A stretch of 64,000 nt of DNA from UBA1412 sp964609795. GTDB lineage: Bacteria > Verrucomicrobiota > Verrucomicrobiia > Limisphaerales > UBA1412. This document shows, in pieces, positions 34,122-42,742 of the stretch (positions are counted from its first letter, which is position 1; each line of letters opens with the position of its first letter). Under the pieces are notes generated by a model. The model had not been told where the DNA came from, searched no databases, and saw only the letters and a program-made list of their open reading frames with translations. The translations under genes were made by a program, and so were the position numbers. Where the stretch lies: contig CAZSTC010000001.1 in the NCBI GenBank assembly GCA_964609795.1, forward strand, positions 62,001 through 126,000. The letters run 5' to 3'.

Positions 34122-35447
34122 ATGATTGAAATGAATTCGGAAAAACAGGCCGTCCCGAATAATGTTTTTGAAAACAAGTTGAATGCTCTTGTCCTGGGAG
34201 TGGGTGGAGCCGGCGGGAGGATTGTGAACGCTCTGTCTCGCACCGCATGCGAAGGGCTTGAATATCTTGTTTTGGATTCTGACGTTCAGAGTTTGGGGCA
34301 GATCACTCATTGCAAAGCCATTCAAATAGGTAAAAAAATACTTCGCGGTTTTGGAACTGGAGCCAGCCGGGAGGTGGCTCAATCGATTGCTGAAGCGGAA
34401 AAGGAGGCATTGAGACAATTGGTCGGGGGGCATTCTCTTTTATTTTTGATCGCCGGCTTTGGTGGCGGACTGGGCGGTGGCGTGGCTCCGGTAATTGCAG
34501 CGTTGGCGGCAGAGGAGGGTGTGTTTGTCATAGCTATTTCAATTTTCCCCTTCATTTGCGAAGGGACGGATCGATCTATGCGGGCCACTCGATCTCAGGA
34601 AGAAATGACGGCGAATGCCCATCTGCATATTTCCTTGCCTAATGAACTTCTGGCTTTGCAGGCAAATGAAAACGCTAACTTCATCGAATTATATGAGTCG
34701 AGCAACCGGATGATATCAGATGCGGTGGAGGGGTTATGGTTAAGTTTTTTCCATCCCGGACCGATGGCTTTGGATTTAGGTCTTCTGAGAAGTTCTTTTG
34801 GTTTCAGCGAAGGAAAGTGTCTGGGCAGTTTGGCTGTTGCTTCTGCAACCGGTGAAAGCAAGAGCAGAGTGGAATCTCTCTGGGAGACGCTTCTGGCTCA
34901 CCCGTGGCTCAAGGCTGGCTCGTTATTGCGCGGCGCAGGGACTGTACTGGCGCTTTTTATCGGGAAAGAGGGTTTTTCTCTGGCTGACGCAGAATCTTTT
35001 CAAAGACGGATCGCCAGTGAAAATCCGGGCGCAAAAATAATGTTGGGGGCCTGTACGCCTCCGAAATATGATTCTGATGAGTTGAGGATCGTGTTGATTA
35101 CTCACCCCAAGCGCACGGTTCGTGATGAAGAGAAAACCGTCCCGATTAATGAGGAGAAAGATCTGCTCTCACTCAATGAAGTAAGCAGCGAGATGTTGGA
35201 AAAGAAACGTCCCCCGACTCGCAATGTGCCTCCGCCGCCGGCTTTGACAAATTCTCAGATAGATATTTTGAAGTCGCAGATGCCTTCGGGTGGGCGGAGC
35301 AAACGCGGATATAATGATCCTAACCAGGGTGTTCTGGACCTGAAGATCACGAGTGTTGGGCGCTTTGACCAATGTGAAAAAACTTACTACAAAAACCAAC
35401 CAATAGATGTGCCTACCTATTCCCGTGTGGGATATGAATTAAAGTAA
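34122..35447 (+). CDS. ftsZ: Divergent tubulin homologue FtsZ
   Basis: A 441-residue cytoplasmic division protein. Kept features are the first nucleotide loop GVGGAGGRIVNAL, the QIGKKILRGFGTGAS segment, PFICEG, SLPNELL and the Asn of YESSNRM. The far C-terminus, GRFDQCEKT...IDVPTYSRVGYEL, matches the conserved C-terminal peptide region. Changed features are as follows. The tubulin signature GGGTGTGxAP reads GGGLGGGVAP. By hand alignment, the T7 loop MNVDFADVR reads MALDLGLLR, so Asn207 and Asp212 (E. coli numbering) become Ala and Leu while Asp209 stays. GTP binding may remain, but hydrolysis is doubtful. It is the only FtsZ in the window. Confidence 0.85.
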   Translation: MIEMNSEKQAVPNNVFENKLNALVLGVGGAGGRIVNALSRTACEGLEYLVLDSDVQSLGQITHCKAIQIGKKILRGFGTGASREVAQSIAEAEKEALRQLVGGHSLLFLIAGFGGGLGGGVAPVIAALAAEEGVFVIAISIFPFICEGTDRSMRATRSQEEMTANAHLHISLPNELLALQANENANFIELYESSNRMISDAVEGLWLSFFHPGPMALDLGLLRSSFGFSEGKCLGSLAVASATGESKSRVESLWETLLAHPWLKAGSLLRGAGTVLALFIGKEGFSLADAESFQRRIASENPGAKIMLGACTPPKYDSDELRIVLITHPKRTVRDEEKTVPINEEKDLLSLNEVSSEMLEKKRPPTRNVPPPPALTNSQIDILKSQMPSGGRSKRGYNDPNQGVLDLKITSVGRFDQCEKTYYKNQPIDVPTYSRVGYELK

Positions 35448-35470
35448 ACTAGAACAAGCCGGAGGTCGCG

Positions 35471-36037
35471 ATGAGTCAAAAATTTATGTCACTGAAAGGA
35501 AAGCTTCTCCTGGATAGCGGAGAGCTGATAGGTTCCTTTTTCCACCAGTCTGCAGTCTATATTTGCGAGCATGATGAAGAGGGTGCAGTTGGGTTGGTAT
35601 TGAACCATCCGGTTAGTGTCAAACTTTCTGACGTGTTGGTTCTGAATATTCCGGAAGTGTTTCATCATTCGGCGGTGAAAATGGGAGGACCAGTGATGCA
35701 GAAAAGTATTTTTTGCCTCTTGCGCTCGCAGGTCAAAAAGGACTCCTTCCGGGAAGTTGTTCCGACTGTTTATCTGACCTCTTCCTTGGAGGATATTTTT
35801 GAGGAAGACGCTCTGGAGAGGGTAGAGGATGCGCATTTCTTTTTAGGTTATGCAGGCTGGAGCGCCGGACAACTGGAAGAAGAAATTGCGAGGAAAGCCT
35901 GGTTGATTTCCACGGTGAGAATTACGGAGATATTCCAAAAAGAACCGCCCTTTGACCTCTGGAAGGACCGGATGTATCAATTGGGAGGCAAATATCGCTT
36001 TCTCGCAATGTCGCCCCGGAATCTTTATGACAACTAG
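35471..36037 (+). CDS. YqgE/AlgH family protein (UPF0301)
   Basis: A 188-residue cytoplasmic protein of the DUF179 family. It has the usual start KGKLLLDSGELIGSFFHQSAVYICEHDEEGAVGLVLNHP, followed by KMGGPVM and FLGYAGWSAGQLEEEI. The biochemical role of the family is unknown; AlgH affects alginate regulation in Pseudomonas. GGAGG lies 6 bases before the ATG. It is 23 bp after ftsZ on the same strand and is followed by a terminator, so it probably closes the dcw transcript. Confidence 0.92.
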   Translation: MSQKFMSLKGKLLLDSGELIGSFFHQSAVYICEHDEEGAVGLVLNHPVSVKLSDVLVLNIPEVFHHSAVKMGGPVMQKSIFCLLRSQVKKDSFREVVPTVYLTSSLEDIFEEDALERVEDAHFFLGYAGWSAGQLEEEIARKAWLISTVRITEIFQKEPPFDLWKDRMYQLGGKYRFLAMSPRNLYDN

Positions 36038-36094
36038 GTTTGGAGAAAATCAGCTCTTGACCGTTCCATTTTTGAAATAACCGCTGCCGGATCA

Positions 36095-36127
36095 AAAAAA
36101 AGCCCCGTCAAATAACGGGGCTTTTTC
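36095..36127. terminator. Bidirectional terminator at the end of the dcw/yqgE transcript
   Basis: The near-perfect hairpin AAAAGCCCCGT / ACGGGGCTTTT is flanked by an A tract on the left and a T tract on the right. It lies between yqgE (rightward) and the leftward TIM-barrel gene, and can end both transcripts. Confidence 0.9.
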
Positions 36128-36148
36128 GCACACTAAAGGTCTAATGGT

Positions 36149-37024
36149 TTAGTATTTCTTGGCGGTGCCGTATCCACGGACAAAGCCGATACATTGAGCT
36201 ATCTCGGGAACTGAATTATCCCAGTTGTATTCGTACTCAATGGAAATGTTTCCTTTGAAGCCCTGGCGTTTGAGTTCATCCAGGACGGCAGGAATATTGG
36301 AGACACCCTGACCGTAGGGGACATCGTGGCCGCCGGCTGAGAATTCATGCAGATCCTTCATGTGGGAGCTGATTAAACGGCCTTCCAGAACCTTCAGGCC
36401 ATAAACCGGATTCAATCCACTGCGGACCCAGTGACCCGTATCGGCTGCTGCACCAATGCGGGAATCGAGGTCTTTGACTGCATTGAATACAGCGACCGGA
36501 TCCCATACCCAATAGTTGGGATCATTGGGACGGCGAGGGTGATTATGAATCGCCACCATTACGTCATATTCTTTGACCAGTTTATCAAGAATGGGTAAAT
36601 GATCTTTGGGCGGCTCGCAGGAGAAAGCGCGGATATCCATCTTCTTGCAGAACTCAAAAATGCCGCGATACCCAGCTTCGTCTCCGGCCCCGGTGACACC
36701 GAAATTGACTACCTTCATGCCATGTTGAGCGAGCTTATCCTTCACCTTCTGCATATTCTCTTCGGACATGCCCGGGCCGACTCCCTGGTCGATATCCTTA
36801 GATATTTTCTGCCCCGGGAAAAACTCAATCACTTTACCTCCGGCCAAAGCATTCTTTTCGATGGCTTCAAAAAGGGTAAAACGATTGAACGAGTAAGCTT
36901 GAGAACCGATAAAGAACCCGCCGGTAGAGTATTCTTCGGGGATATCGGCTGCCGAAACCTGAGAAGCGCAGCACAGAAGTGCTGCGGCAGCCAGGACACA
37001 TTGAATCTTAACTACTAGTTTCAT
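36149..37024 (-). CDS. Secreted sugar phosphate isomerase/epimerase-like TIM-barrel protein
   Basis: A 291-residue AP-endonuclease-2-type TIM barrel with a Sec signal peptide (residues 1-24, ending CCASQVSAAD). Metal-ligand candidates typical of this fold are visible in order: IEFFPGQ, AIHNHPRR, AADTGHW, SSHMKDLHE and SIEYEYN. Such proteins isomerise or epimerise sugars, or act on sugar-derived intermediates, usually with a divalent metal. The substrate is not predictable here. The start at 37024 is preferred because it begins directly with the signal peptide; the frame extends 14 codons further. It is convergent with yqgE and shares its terminator. Confidence 0.85.
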   Translation of the reverse strand: MKLVVKIQCVLAAAALLCCASQVSAADIPEEYSTGGFFIGSQAYSFNRFTLFEAIEKNALAGGKVIEFFPGQKISKDIDQGVGPGMSEENMQKVKDKLAQHGMKVVNFGVTGAGDEAGYRGIFEFCKKMDIRAFSCEPPKDHLPILDKLVKEYDVMVAIHNHPRRPNDPNYWVWDPVAVFNAVKDLDSRIGAAADTGHWVRSGLNPVYGLKVLEGRLISSHMKDLHEFSAGGHDVPYGQGVSNIPAVLDELKRQGFKGNISIEYEYNWDNSVPEIAQCIGFVRGYGTAKKY

Positions 37025-37128
37025 AAAAAACGTAACGATTATACCGAAATAGGACCTCGGAGGCAAGGAGAACTACCCGGTAGATTTATTTACCGTTTTG
37101 CCTTTTTGGCCTCCAAGGGCCTACCGGT

Positions 37129-37152
37129 CCCGGCTCTCTTCAATCAGCCGGG
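37129..37152 (-). terminator. Hairpin just after the stop of the membrane TPR gene
   Basis: CCCGGCT / AGCCGGG with a 10-nt loop lies 3 bp past the stop of the leftward gene, without a clear T tract on that strand. Possible terminator or 3'-end stabiliser. Confidence 0.4.
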
Positions 37153-37154
37153 GT

Positions 37155-39119
37155 TCACTTTTTTTCATCTTCTTTTTCCAGGTGCACCTTGATAGAACCA
37201 AAGGTTTTTAAGGGATTACTCTTCTGCGGTTCTTTAGTTACCTGGGTATTCAGTTTGGCACGAGTGTCGCGGACCGCTTTGACAATCCGATCCCCTGCAA
37301 AATTATCAGCCGAGTTTGCCTCGAAGCCGCTCCACTTTGGAACTTCAAATTTTTTGGGTTGCTTCTGTCCCATCTCCAGTTTGAGACGCATGATTCGTCT
37401 CTCGGCCAAGGGAACAAAGGGACTTTCAGGATTCAGCGTGCCAATCCTTTTCAAGGCCGCCTTGGCCGATTCAAGATCTTGCGCATTGAGGAAAAAATCA
37501 GCTTCCCGATTGAGCCACTTGGCAATTTTGCTGGGAGTCTCTCCCGGAGTATTGATCATGACCTCCATTTGAGCAATGGCTGCATTCACCTCACCGCACT
37601 GATAGGCATATAGAGCAGCCAACTCCTCGCGGGACTCCCAGTCAGCAGGATGTTGAGCCAGATGCTCATCAAGTTTTTCCATTTCTTTAACCCAAAGTTT
37701 ATCGTCTTCTTTTGTTTCTTCTCCCTTTTGAGACGAAGATTCCGAGCCCGAAAGAGTCAGTTCTTCCGGTTTGATCGGCCCCGGGGAATTCACCTGTGCG
37801 CGCTTGGCATACGTATCCCGGACCACTTTGGCAATTTTCTTGTCGTTGAATTTAGCCAGAGAGGGGTCTGTCTCCGGCACTATGTAAGTGGAGGCTGCCT
37901 CTTTTTCCAACTCCATCTTGAGAAGAGAAATTCGGTTTTGAGCCATATTGGCCGGGGCACTTTCAGGATAGCGTTTAATAATCCGCTCCAGGGCCGTTTT
38001 GGCTCCGGATAAGTCGTGAGCCCGGATATAGAAATCGGCCTCCATGTTGAGCCACTGGGCTACTTTCTTTTTGGGTTGCTCCGGGATTTCCAACAACATC
38101 TCCAACTGTGCCACCGCCGCACGGACATCCTGGCAATCCCGAGAATAGATAGAGGCTAATTTTTCGTGGGCATCCCAGTCGTGAGGATGGTCTTCCAGGA
38201 ATTGAGCCAGTTGGGCAACTTCTTCCTGCCAGGTCACCTCCGGCATATCCCATCCCTTGAAACCTTTCACAAGCCCCAAGTCCTCCACAATCCGAATGAC
38301 TTTCTTCGTTTCTGGAGTTCCTTCATTAGGGAGACAGAGACGGCTTTTTCGCTGTAGGGCAAACGAAGCCGCTTCACTTCCCGGGTAGCGATCTACAATG
38401 GCTTGCAGAGCCTCCTTGGCCCCCTCCAAATTCCGAAGGTGAACAAGCCGCCAATCGGCTAGGCGATTGTATATAAGAGCTCCCAGCTTCGGATCCAAAC
38501 TCGATTGGGAGAGCATCTCATTTACAACCTCCTCAGCACGGGCAACGTCCTTCAAATCGTCGGCAAAAATGGCAGCTTTGAGCAGCTTCCCCTCAAAACT
38601 ATTGGGGATATCCCGAAGTTGGCTTTCAATATTATCCAATGCTTCCTGGTACATTCCTCTTTTGCGAAAACCCTCGGCAATGGAGCTCAAAAAAGTCTTT
38701 TCAACCTTTTCGCCCCGCCCTCCAAAACCATAGAGAGCCTGTCCGAAAAAGTTACCGATTTTTGAACAAATAATAGGAGTCAGCCAGGCGGCAAGAATGA
38801 CTCCCAAAACAGCTCGGAGTAAAACGCCAAACGTCCCCGCAAAGCCGGATGTTGAAAAAACCAGGTCGACTCCACACATGTAGATAAAGAGGGTAATCAC
38901 CCCCACATATACCAGTGTCCGAAGGGCCTCTCTCTTCCAGTTCTCTGCCCCCATAATATGAGTCCAGAAGAAACGGAAGACGGCGCCCACTACCAGGAGT
39001 GCTATAATCTGATACGTGGCTACCCCGTAAAGAGCCAACACGAGTAATAAGAGCATCACCCACAGCCAGAACTGTTCACTCTTAAGCCTCAGTCTACACA
39101 GATTCAGCATTTTTTTCAT
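37155..39119 (-). CDS. Membrane protein with cytoplasmic TPR-like repeats
   Basis: A 654-residue protein with four probable membrane helices in the first 130 residues. They are followed by a long soluble helical region with tetratricopeptide-like repeats (for example AEGFRKRGMYQEALDNIE and AKEALQAIVDRYPGSEAASF). Two segments of about 170 residues in the second half resemble each other, each containing WLN-EADF, a helix ending AL-RI, and a VRDT motif. This points to an internal duplication. A scaffold role is likely from the fold, but the function is unknown. ATG 39119 is chosen; an upstream GTG at 39179 would overlap the ferredoxin gene. Confidence 0.8.
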   Translation of the reverse strand: MKKMLNLCRLRLKSEQFWLWVMLLLLVLALYGVATYQIIALLVVGAVFRFFWTHIMGAENWKREALRTLVYVGVITLFIYMCGVDLVFSTSGFAGTFGVLLRAVLGVILAAWLTPIICSKIGNFFGQALYGFGGRGEKVEKTFLSSIAEGFRKRGMYQEALDNIESQLRDIPNSFEGKLLKAAIFADDLKDVARAEEVVNEMLSQSSLDPKLGALIYNRLADWRLVHLRNLEGAKEALQAIVDRYPGSEAASFALQRKSRLCLPNEGTPETKKVIRIVEDLGLVKGFKGWDMPEVTWQEEVAQLAQFLEDHPHDWDAHEKLASIYSRDCQDVRAAVAQLEMLLEIPEQPKKKVAQWLNMEADFYIRAHDLSGAKTALERIIKRYPESAPANMAQNRISLLKMELEKEAASTYIVPETDPSLAKFNDKKIAKVVRDTYAKRAQVNSPGPIKPEELTLSGSESSSQKGEETKEDDKLWVKEMEKLDEHLAQHPADWESREELAALYAYQCGEVNAAIAQMEVMINTPGETPSKIAKWLNREADFFLNAQDLESAKAALKRIGTLNPESPFVPLAERRIMRLKLEMGQKQPKKFEVPKWSGFEANSADNFAGDRIVKAVRDTRAKLNTQVTKEPQKSNPLKTFGSIKVHLEKEDEKK

Positions 39120-39153
39120 TTGAAGAGAGTTTTGGGGTTGTTTAGAGGGCCTC

Positions 39154-39387
39154 TTATTCTCCGTCGTCACCAATCGCACCCACCGGGCAATTGCCTAACG
39201 CTTCCCGGCACAACTCTTCCTCTTCAGGAGTCTCCGGTTGTCGCTTGACGTAGGAGTGTCCCCCGGCTTCACAGCGCACAAAGACCTCCGGACACGTCTC
39301 CCGACACAGTCCGCAATCAATGCACTGACTATCACAATAGTAACGCCCCGGGGCGTTCTTCTCAAAACGATCTGCTAAGTTTGCCAT
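39154..39387 (-). CDS. Small ferredoxin
   Basis: A 77-residue iron-sulfur protein with an N-terminal CxxCxxCxxxCP motif (CIDCGLCRETCPEVF) preceded by another Cys. A second short motif, NCPVGAIG, lies near the C-terminus. This arrangement fits a single [4Fe-4S] ferredoxin in which the last ligand comes from the CPVGAI turn. Charged insertions separate the two motifs. The redox partner is not evident from the neighbours; the next gene on the same strand encodes the membrane TPR protein 34 bp away. Confidence 0.9.
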   Translation of the reverse strand: MANLADRFEKNAPGRYYCDSQCIDCGLCRETCPEVFVRCEAGGHSYVKRQPETPEEEELCREALGNCPVGAIGDDGE

Positions 39388-39569
39388 GTGATTCCTTTTT
39401 TGTTTCTGTTAAGCCTTAAAAAATATCCCTCTTCCACCATCTTCGTGATGGTACAACAGTCAATTAGCTGAATGGAAGTTTTTTTTCAGGTCTCCAGCAG
39501 AAACCCGGTTTTTAGCGAATGGGAGAGAAACGCACCGAGAATAATCACCCAAGAGGTTAGATAAAAGTA

Positions 39570-40889
39570 TTAGTGCATTTCGTCAGCCACTTCGGGATTG
39601 TTTTTCGTAAACTCTATCATTGCTTTTCCCAGTCGATCCATGAAGCCGGATTGAGCGAGCCGTTTCATCGTTTCCTGACTGTCGATTTTAACGCCGGATG
39701 TCGCAAATTCGTTTAGTAAATTACGGGAAACGCCAATACTTTCTTTAAAGAGAGCCAGGTCACCTGCATGGGATTGCTCCAGTTCATTCAAAAGATTTAA
39801 GCGGCCTTGGATCATTTCAGGGCTCAGTTTATCATAGCTATCTGGGTCTGAAATCATCATTACCACAATACTCCCCACGAAATCAACATCGTTATCACCG
39901 TATCCATCAACCATTAGTTTAACCATAGAGTCTGCATCCGAATTAATGCCAATATACTCGTCAAAGATCGAAACCATCTCCATACGTTCCGTGAGCTTCA
40001 TCTCCGTTTTACTGAAGGCTTCTCGGATACTGGGGAGGGCTGCCTCACCCATCAACTCCAATTTTTTTCGCATCAGTGAGGTTTCTATATTTCCATCTTC
40101 ATCGACAAATTCGATTGCCACTGCCAAGTCCGAAACGTCATCCCCACACTTTTCTTTCAAGAAGCTCAGGACTTTGATTAAGTTGTACCCAATTAAGTTA
40201 CTCTTTGTATTTGCGGACAACATCTGTCTGAGCGATTTAATACACACGGAGCGGAACTCTTCCCCGTTGGCTCTCATTAAAGCCTGTGCTGCATGGCAAA
40301 TTTCAGCAGGATTAGTTGCCGAGAGCATAGTTTCACAGAGTAGGGTGAGGGAAGCGGAGTTATTGAGATTGATGAGCACTCCCATGAGCCCCAGTCGAGA
40401 ACTGGGGGGGACTGTTTCAATTTCGTCTCCGAAGTAGAGAGGGATTGAGAAGTTCCAATTGCGTATTAATTCGACGTTGTGTCCGCTTTGTAAATAGTCA
40501 CGAATGGCATCAAGCGATTTTTCACCATTATCCCTCAGACCCTGAAAGACGAAGTAAGCCTCCCGCATTTGGTCCCGCCATTGGTTGCGCAATGGTGCAT
40601 CTTCTTTTCTGATCAGGCTATTGGTATAATTTTGCATATCTTTAAAGCGTTCTACTAAGACCGATGGCTCCAGTTGAGGGACCGTCATTTTGGCCTTGTT
40701 GGAGATTTCCGCTTCTATGGCTGTTTCCAATTCCTTCAGAGAGGCTTGCAACTGAGCCTCGTTAAGGGTCCAGTCGGTACGTTGTTGATCCAGCGCGCGG
40801 GCGGAGGAGTGCTGAATCTGAAAAACAAGGGCCGCTGCCGCAGCCGCAACAAGAGCACTGATTCCAAGTAAAATATAAAGCTTTTTCAT
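39570..40889 (-). CDS. Membrane-anchored coiled-coil/helical-repeat protein (paralogue B)
   Basis: A 439-residue protein of no named family. It has an N-terminal membrane helix (about 4-24), a coiled coil (about 30-70), and then helices with HEAT-like spacing. It aligns by eye with the protein at 13257-14534: DYLQSGHNVEL matches DYYTSGHNV, VPPSSRLGLMGVL matches VPPSTRLGLADVL, and the helix ending SLRQML matches ARNML. It lies 42 bp downstream of its tandem paralogue (40932-42413) on the same strand. Periplasmic location is inferred from topology. Confidence 0.75.
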   Translation of the reverse strand: MKKLYILLGISALVAAAAAALVFQIQHSSARALDQQRTDWTLNEAQLQASLKELETAIEAEISNKAKMTVPQLEPSVLVERFKDMQNYTNSLIRKEDAPLRNQWRDQMREAYFVFQGLRDNGEKSLDAIRDYLQSGHNVELIRNWNFSIPLYFGDEIETVPPSSRLGLMGVLINLNNSASLTLLCETMLSATNPAEICHAAQALMRANGEEFRSVCIKSLRQMLSANTKSNLIGYNLIKVLSFLKEKCGDDVSDLAVAIEFVDEDGNIETSLMRKKLELMGEAALPSIREAFSKTEMKLTERMEMVSIFDEYIGINSDADSMVKLMVDGYGDNDVDFVGSIVVMMISDPDSYDKLSPEMIQGRLNLLNELEQSHAGDLALFKESIGVSRNLLNEFATSGVKIDSQETMKRLAQSGFMDRLGKAMIEFTKNNPEVADEMH

Positions 40890-40931
40890 ATTGGTAGTAA
40901 GTTGAGTGGTCTCTTTAAAACTCTATTTCTT

Positions 40932-42413
40932 CTATTTCTCTTTCTCTTTTGTTTCAAGGGCCTCTTTTTTCATTTTATCCAAGTCTTTCTGAATTGACTG
41001 CTCTAACTCTTCAATTTTTTCTTGTCGGCTCATTTCTTTTATTTTTGCCGCCAGTCTCTCCCTCTCCATCATGTCGAACTCTTTATCCAGCTCCGCATCC
41101 GGGTTGGCCTGACGCTCCAAATTTGCCCGAGTTAAATTAATCACTTCCTGCATCAGCTCATCATTGGCATACTCTGCTGCAATTGTATCTAAGAGCCCCA
41201 GCCGAGCAGTAATGAAGCCTTGCTTGCGTTCACCGGTAAGCGATTGAGTTGACTCAGTGGCAAAATAGTCATCCAAGTTCTCAAGATTTGATACCAACCG
41301 ATAACGAGATTCCTGGTGCGACATATTGTTGTCTCCCCGCAGCAAAGTGAGGTACATCTCCGTGGCCATGGGGTTAATGCCTGAATAACTAAGCGCTACA
41401 TTTTCGAAGAAGTTATCGAAAAGCCTCCTTTGAAGTATAATTCCTTCATCAGTTTTCTCACCAGCCTTCTTGTTTTCCCTCATGCGCAAAAAGGCCGCAT
41501 AGCACCATTGAATATTCTCTTCTCCTAAGAGCTCTCTTGTGCTGGAAAAAAGAGAGGTATTCACAACTTCTTCGCCTGAGAACCCATTCTTAGTCATCCA
41601 GGCTCCCTCCTCCATAAGAGTGCGTGCAAACTCAGTGTCTTTGAGGGTTCTGAATAGAAGATTGTAGATGCTGGTGATATTGTTCATATTCTTGGCTGAT
41701 TCCGAAAGAGCCTTGTTTATTTTATTAATAGTATCTGGATCGGTTACCACTTGTTGCCGTGACATCGCTATTTCAGGAGCGACCTTCTCCGTCTGGCCCA
41801 CAATCTCCCGATACATATTCCGCGCAGCTTTGACGCAATGAGAGTGATAGGTTTCCGGAGAAATCTCTAATAAAACTTTGCAGAGGTTTTCCAACTCAGT
41901 TGCCGTTTGAGTGACAGGGAGCAATTGGCTCAAGAGTGCCGCCGATTCCATGGTGCGCATTCCGCAAAGTATGGCCGCGATTTCCTGCCGCAACGTATGG
42001 GGAGGAGGAAAATAAGGAAGCTCCAAATCTGTGTCCACTCCGCTTATGAAGAAATCTTTGATGGCCGGCAGTGCATTGGTGCCCGCATCAGCCAAACCCT
42101 GCAAACAGTAGAAAGCACGGTAGTTCTTATCTGATTCCGTTTTTTCCATCTCAAGCTCGATCAGGCTCTGTACCAGGAACCTGGGGTCCAGAGGAGCCAA
42201 TTTCTGGATATCCAGCCGGGTGGTCTCGGCTAGTAGGCGAACTCGGGCCTCTTCCAGCTTAGCTTCCAGAAGCGCCTGCTCAGCGGAGTGTTCTTTTACC
42301 AGTTGTTCCAGGGATCGTTTAGACTTACCCAGAGATGTTTTTACCCAATACCCGCTGGCGCATATTGCAAGGCCAAGGATGACAATTCCGATTACAAATT
42401 TACTATTTCCCAT
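40932..42413 (-). CDS. Membrane-anchored coiled-coil/helical-repeat protein (paralogue C)
   Basis: A 493-residue protein sharing the architecture of the genes at 39570 and 13257. It has a membrane anchor at about 6-25, a coiled coil at about 30-70, a helical core with KDFFISGVDTDL in place of the SGHNV loop, and ALLSQLLPV followed by a helix ending AARNM. It differs by a long, highly charged Glu/Lys C-terminal coiled coil (about 430-493). It is first of the tandem pair. The function is unknown. Confidence 0.75.
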   Translation of the reverse strand: MGNSKFVIGIVILGLAICASGYWVKTSLGKSKRSLEQLVKEHSAEQALLEAKLEEARVRLLAETTRLDIQKLAPLDPRFLVQSLIELEMEKTESDKNYRAFYCLQGLADAGTNALPAIKDFFISGVDTDLELPYFPPPHTLRQEIAAILCGMRTMESAALLSQLLPVTQTATELENLCKVLLEISPETYHSHCVKAARNMYREIVGQTEKVAPEIAMSRQQVVTDPDTINKINKALSESAKNMNNITSIYNLLFRTLKDTEFARTLMEEGAWMTKNGFSGEEVVNTSLFSSTRELLGEENIQWCYAAFLRMRENKKAGEKTDEGIILQRRLFDNFFENVALSYSGINPMATEMYLTLLRGDNNMSHQESRYRLVSNLENLDDYFATESTQSLTGERKQGFITARLGLLDTIAAEYANDELMQEVINLTRANLERQANPDAELDKEFDMMERERLAAKIKEMSRQEKIEELEQSIQKDLDKMKKEALETKEKEK

Positions 42414-42742
42414 ATATTCTCTTCTATACTCTCTTAAAAACCAGAGCGCCTTTCACAGTGTCCCTTTCAAACTGTAATTGAGCAGGAAAATAAAAAAAGG
42501 CGGCTCTTCCGGGCACTACACTTCCAGTCAGCTTACATGATGAAACGAAATCATCAAAAAATAACTGAAAACCGACACGTGAATTTCTTAGCATTTTAAG
42601 AGAGTTGATGCAACTTTTTTATAAAAAAATTACAACGAACCTCAATCTATAGCGGATGGGAGAGGAAAGGGACAAAGAAACTGGAAACAGGATATTAGAT
42701 CGAAGAGGAGGCGGAGAATCAGATTTCTAAGAGGGAACGGGT
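42414..42742. other. 329-bp intergenic stretch between coaX and the paralogue pair
   Basis: AT-rich, with no gene of either strand that looks real. It presumably carries the promoter of the leftward paralogue pair, but no good hexamer pair was found. Around 42651-42667 is the sequence AGCGGATGGGAGAGGAA, nearly repeated at 39514-39530 upstream of the ferredoxin gene. Confidence 0.4.
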
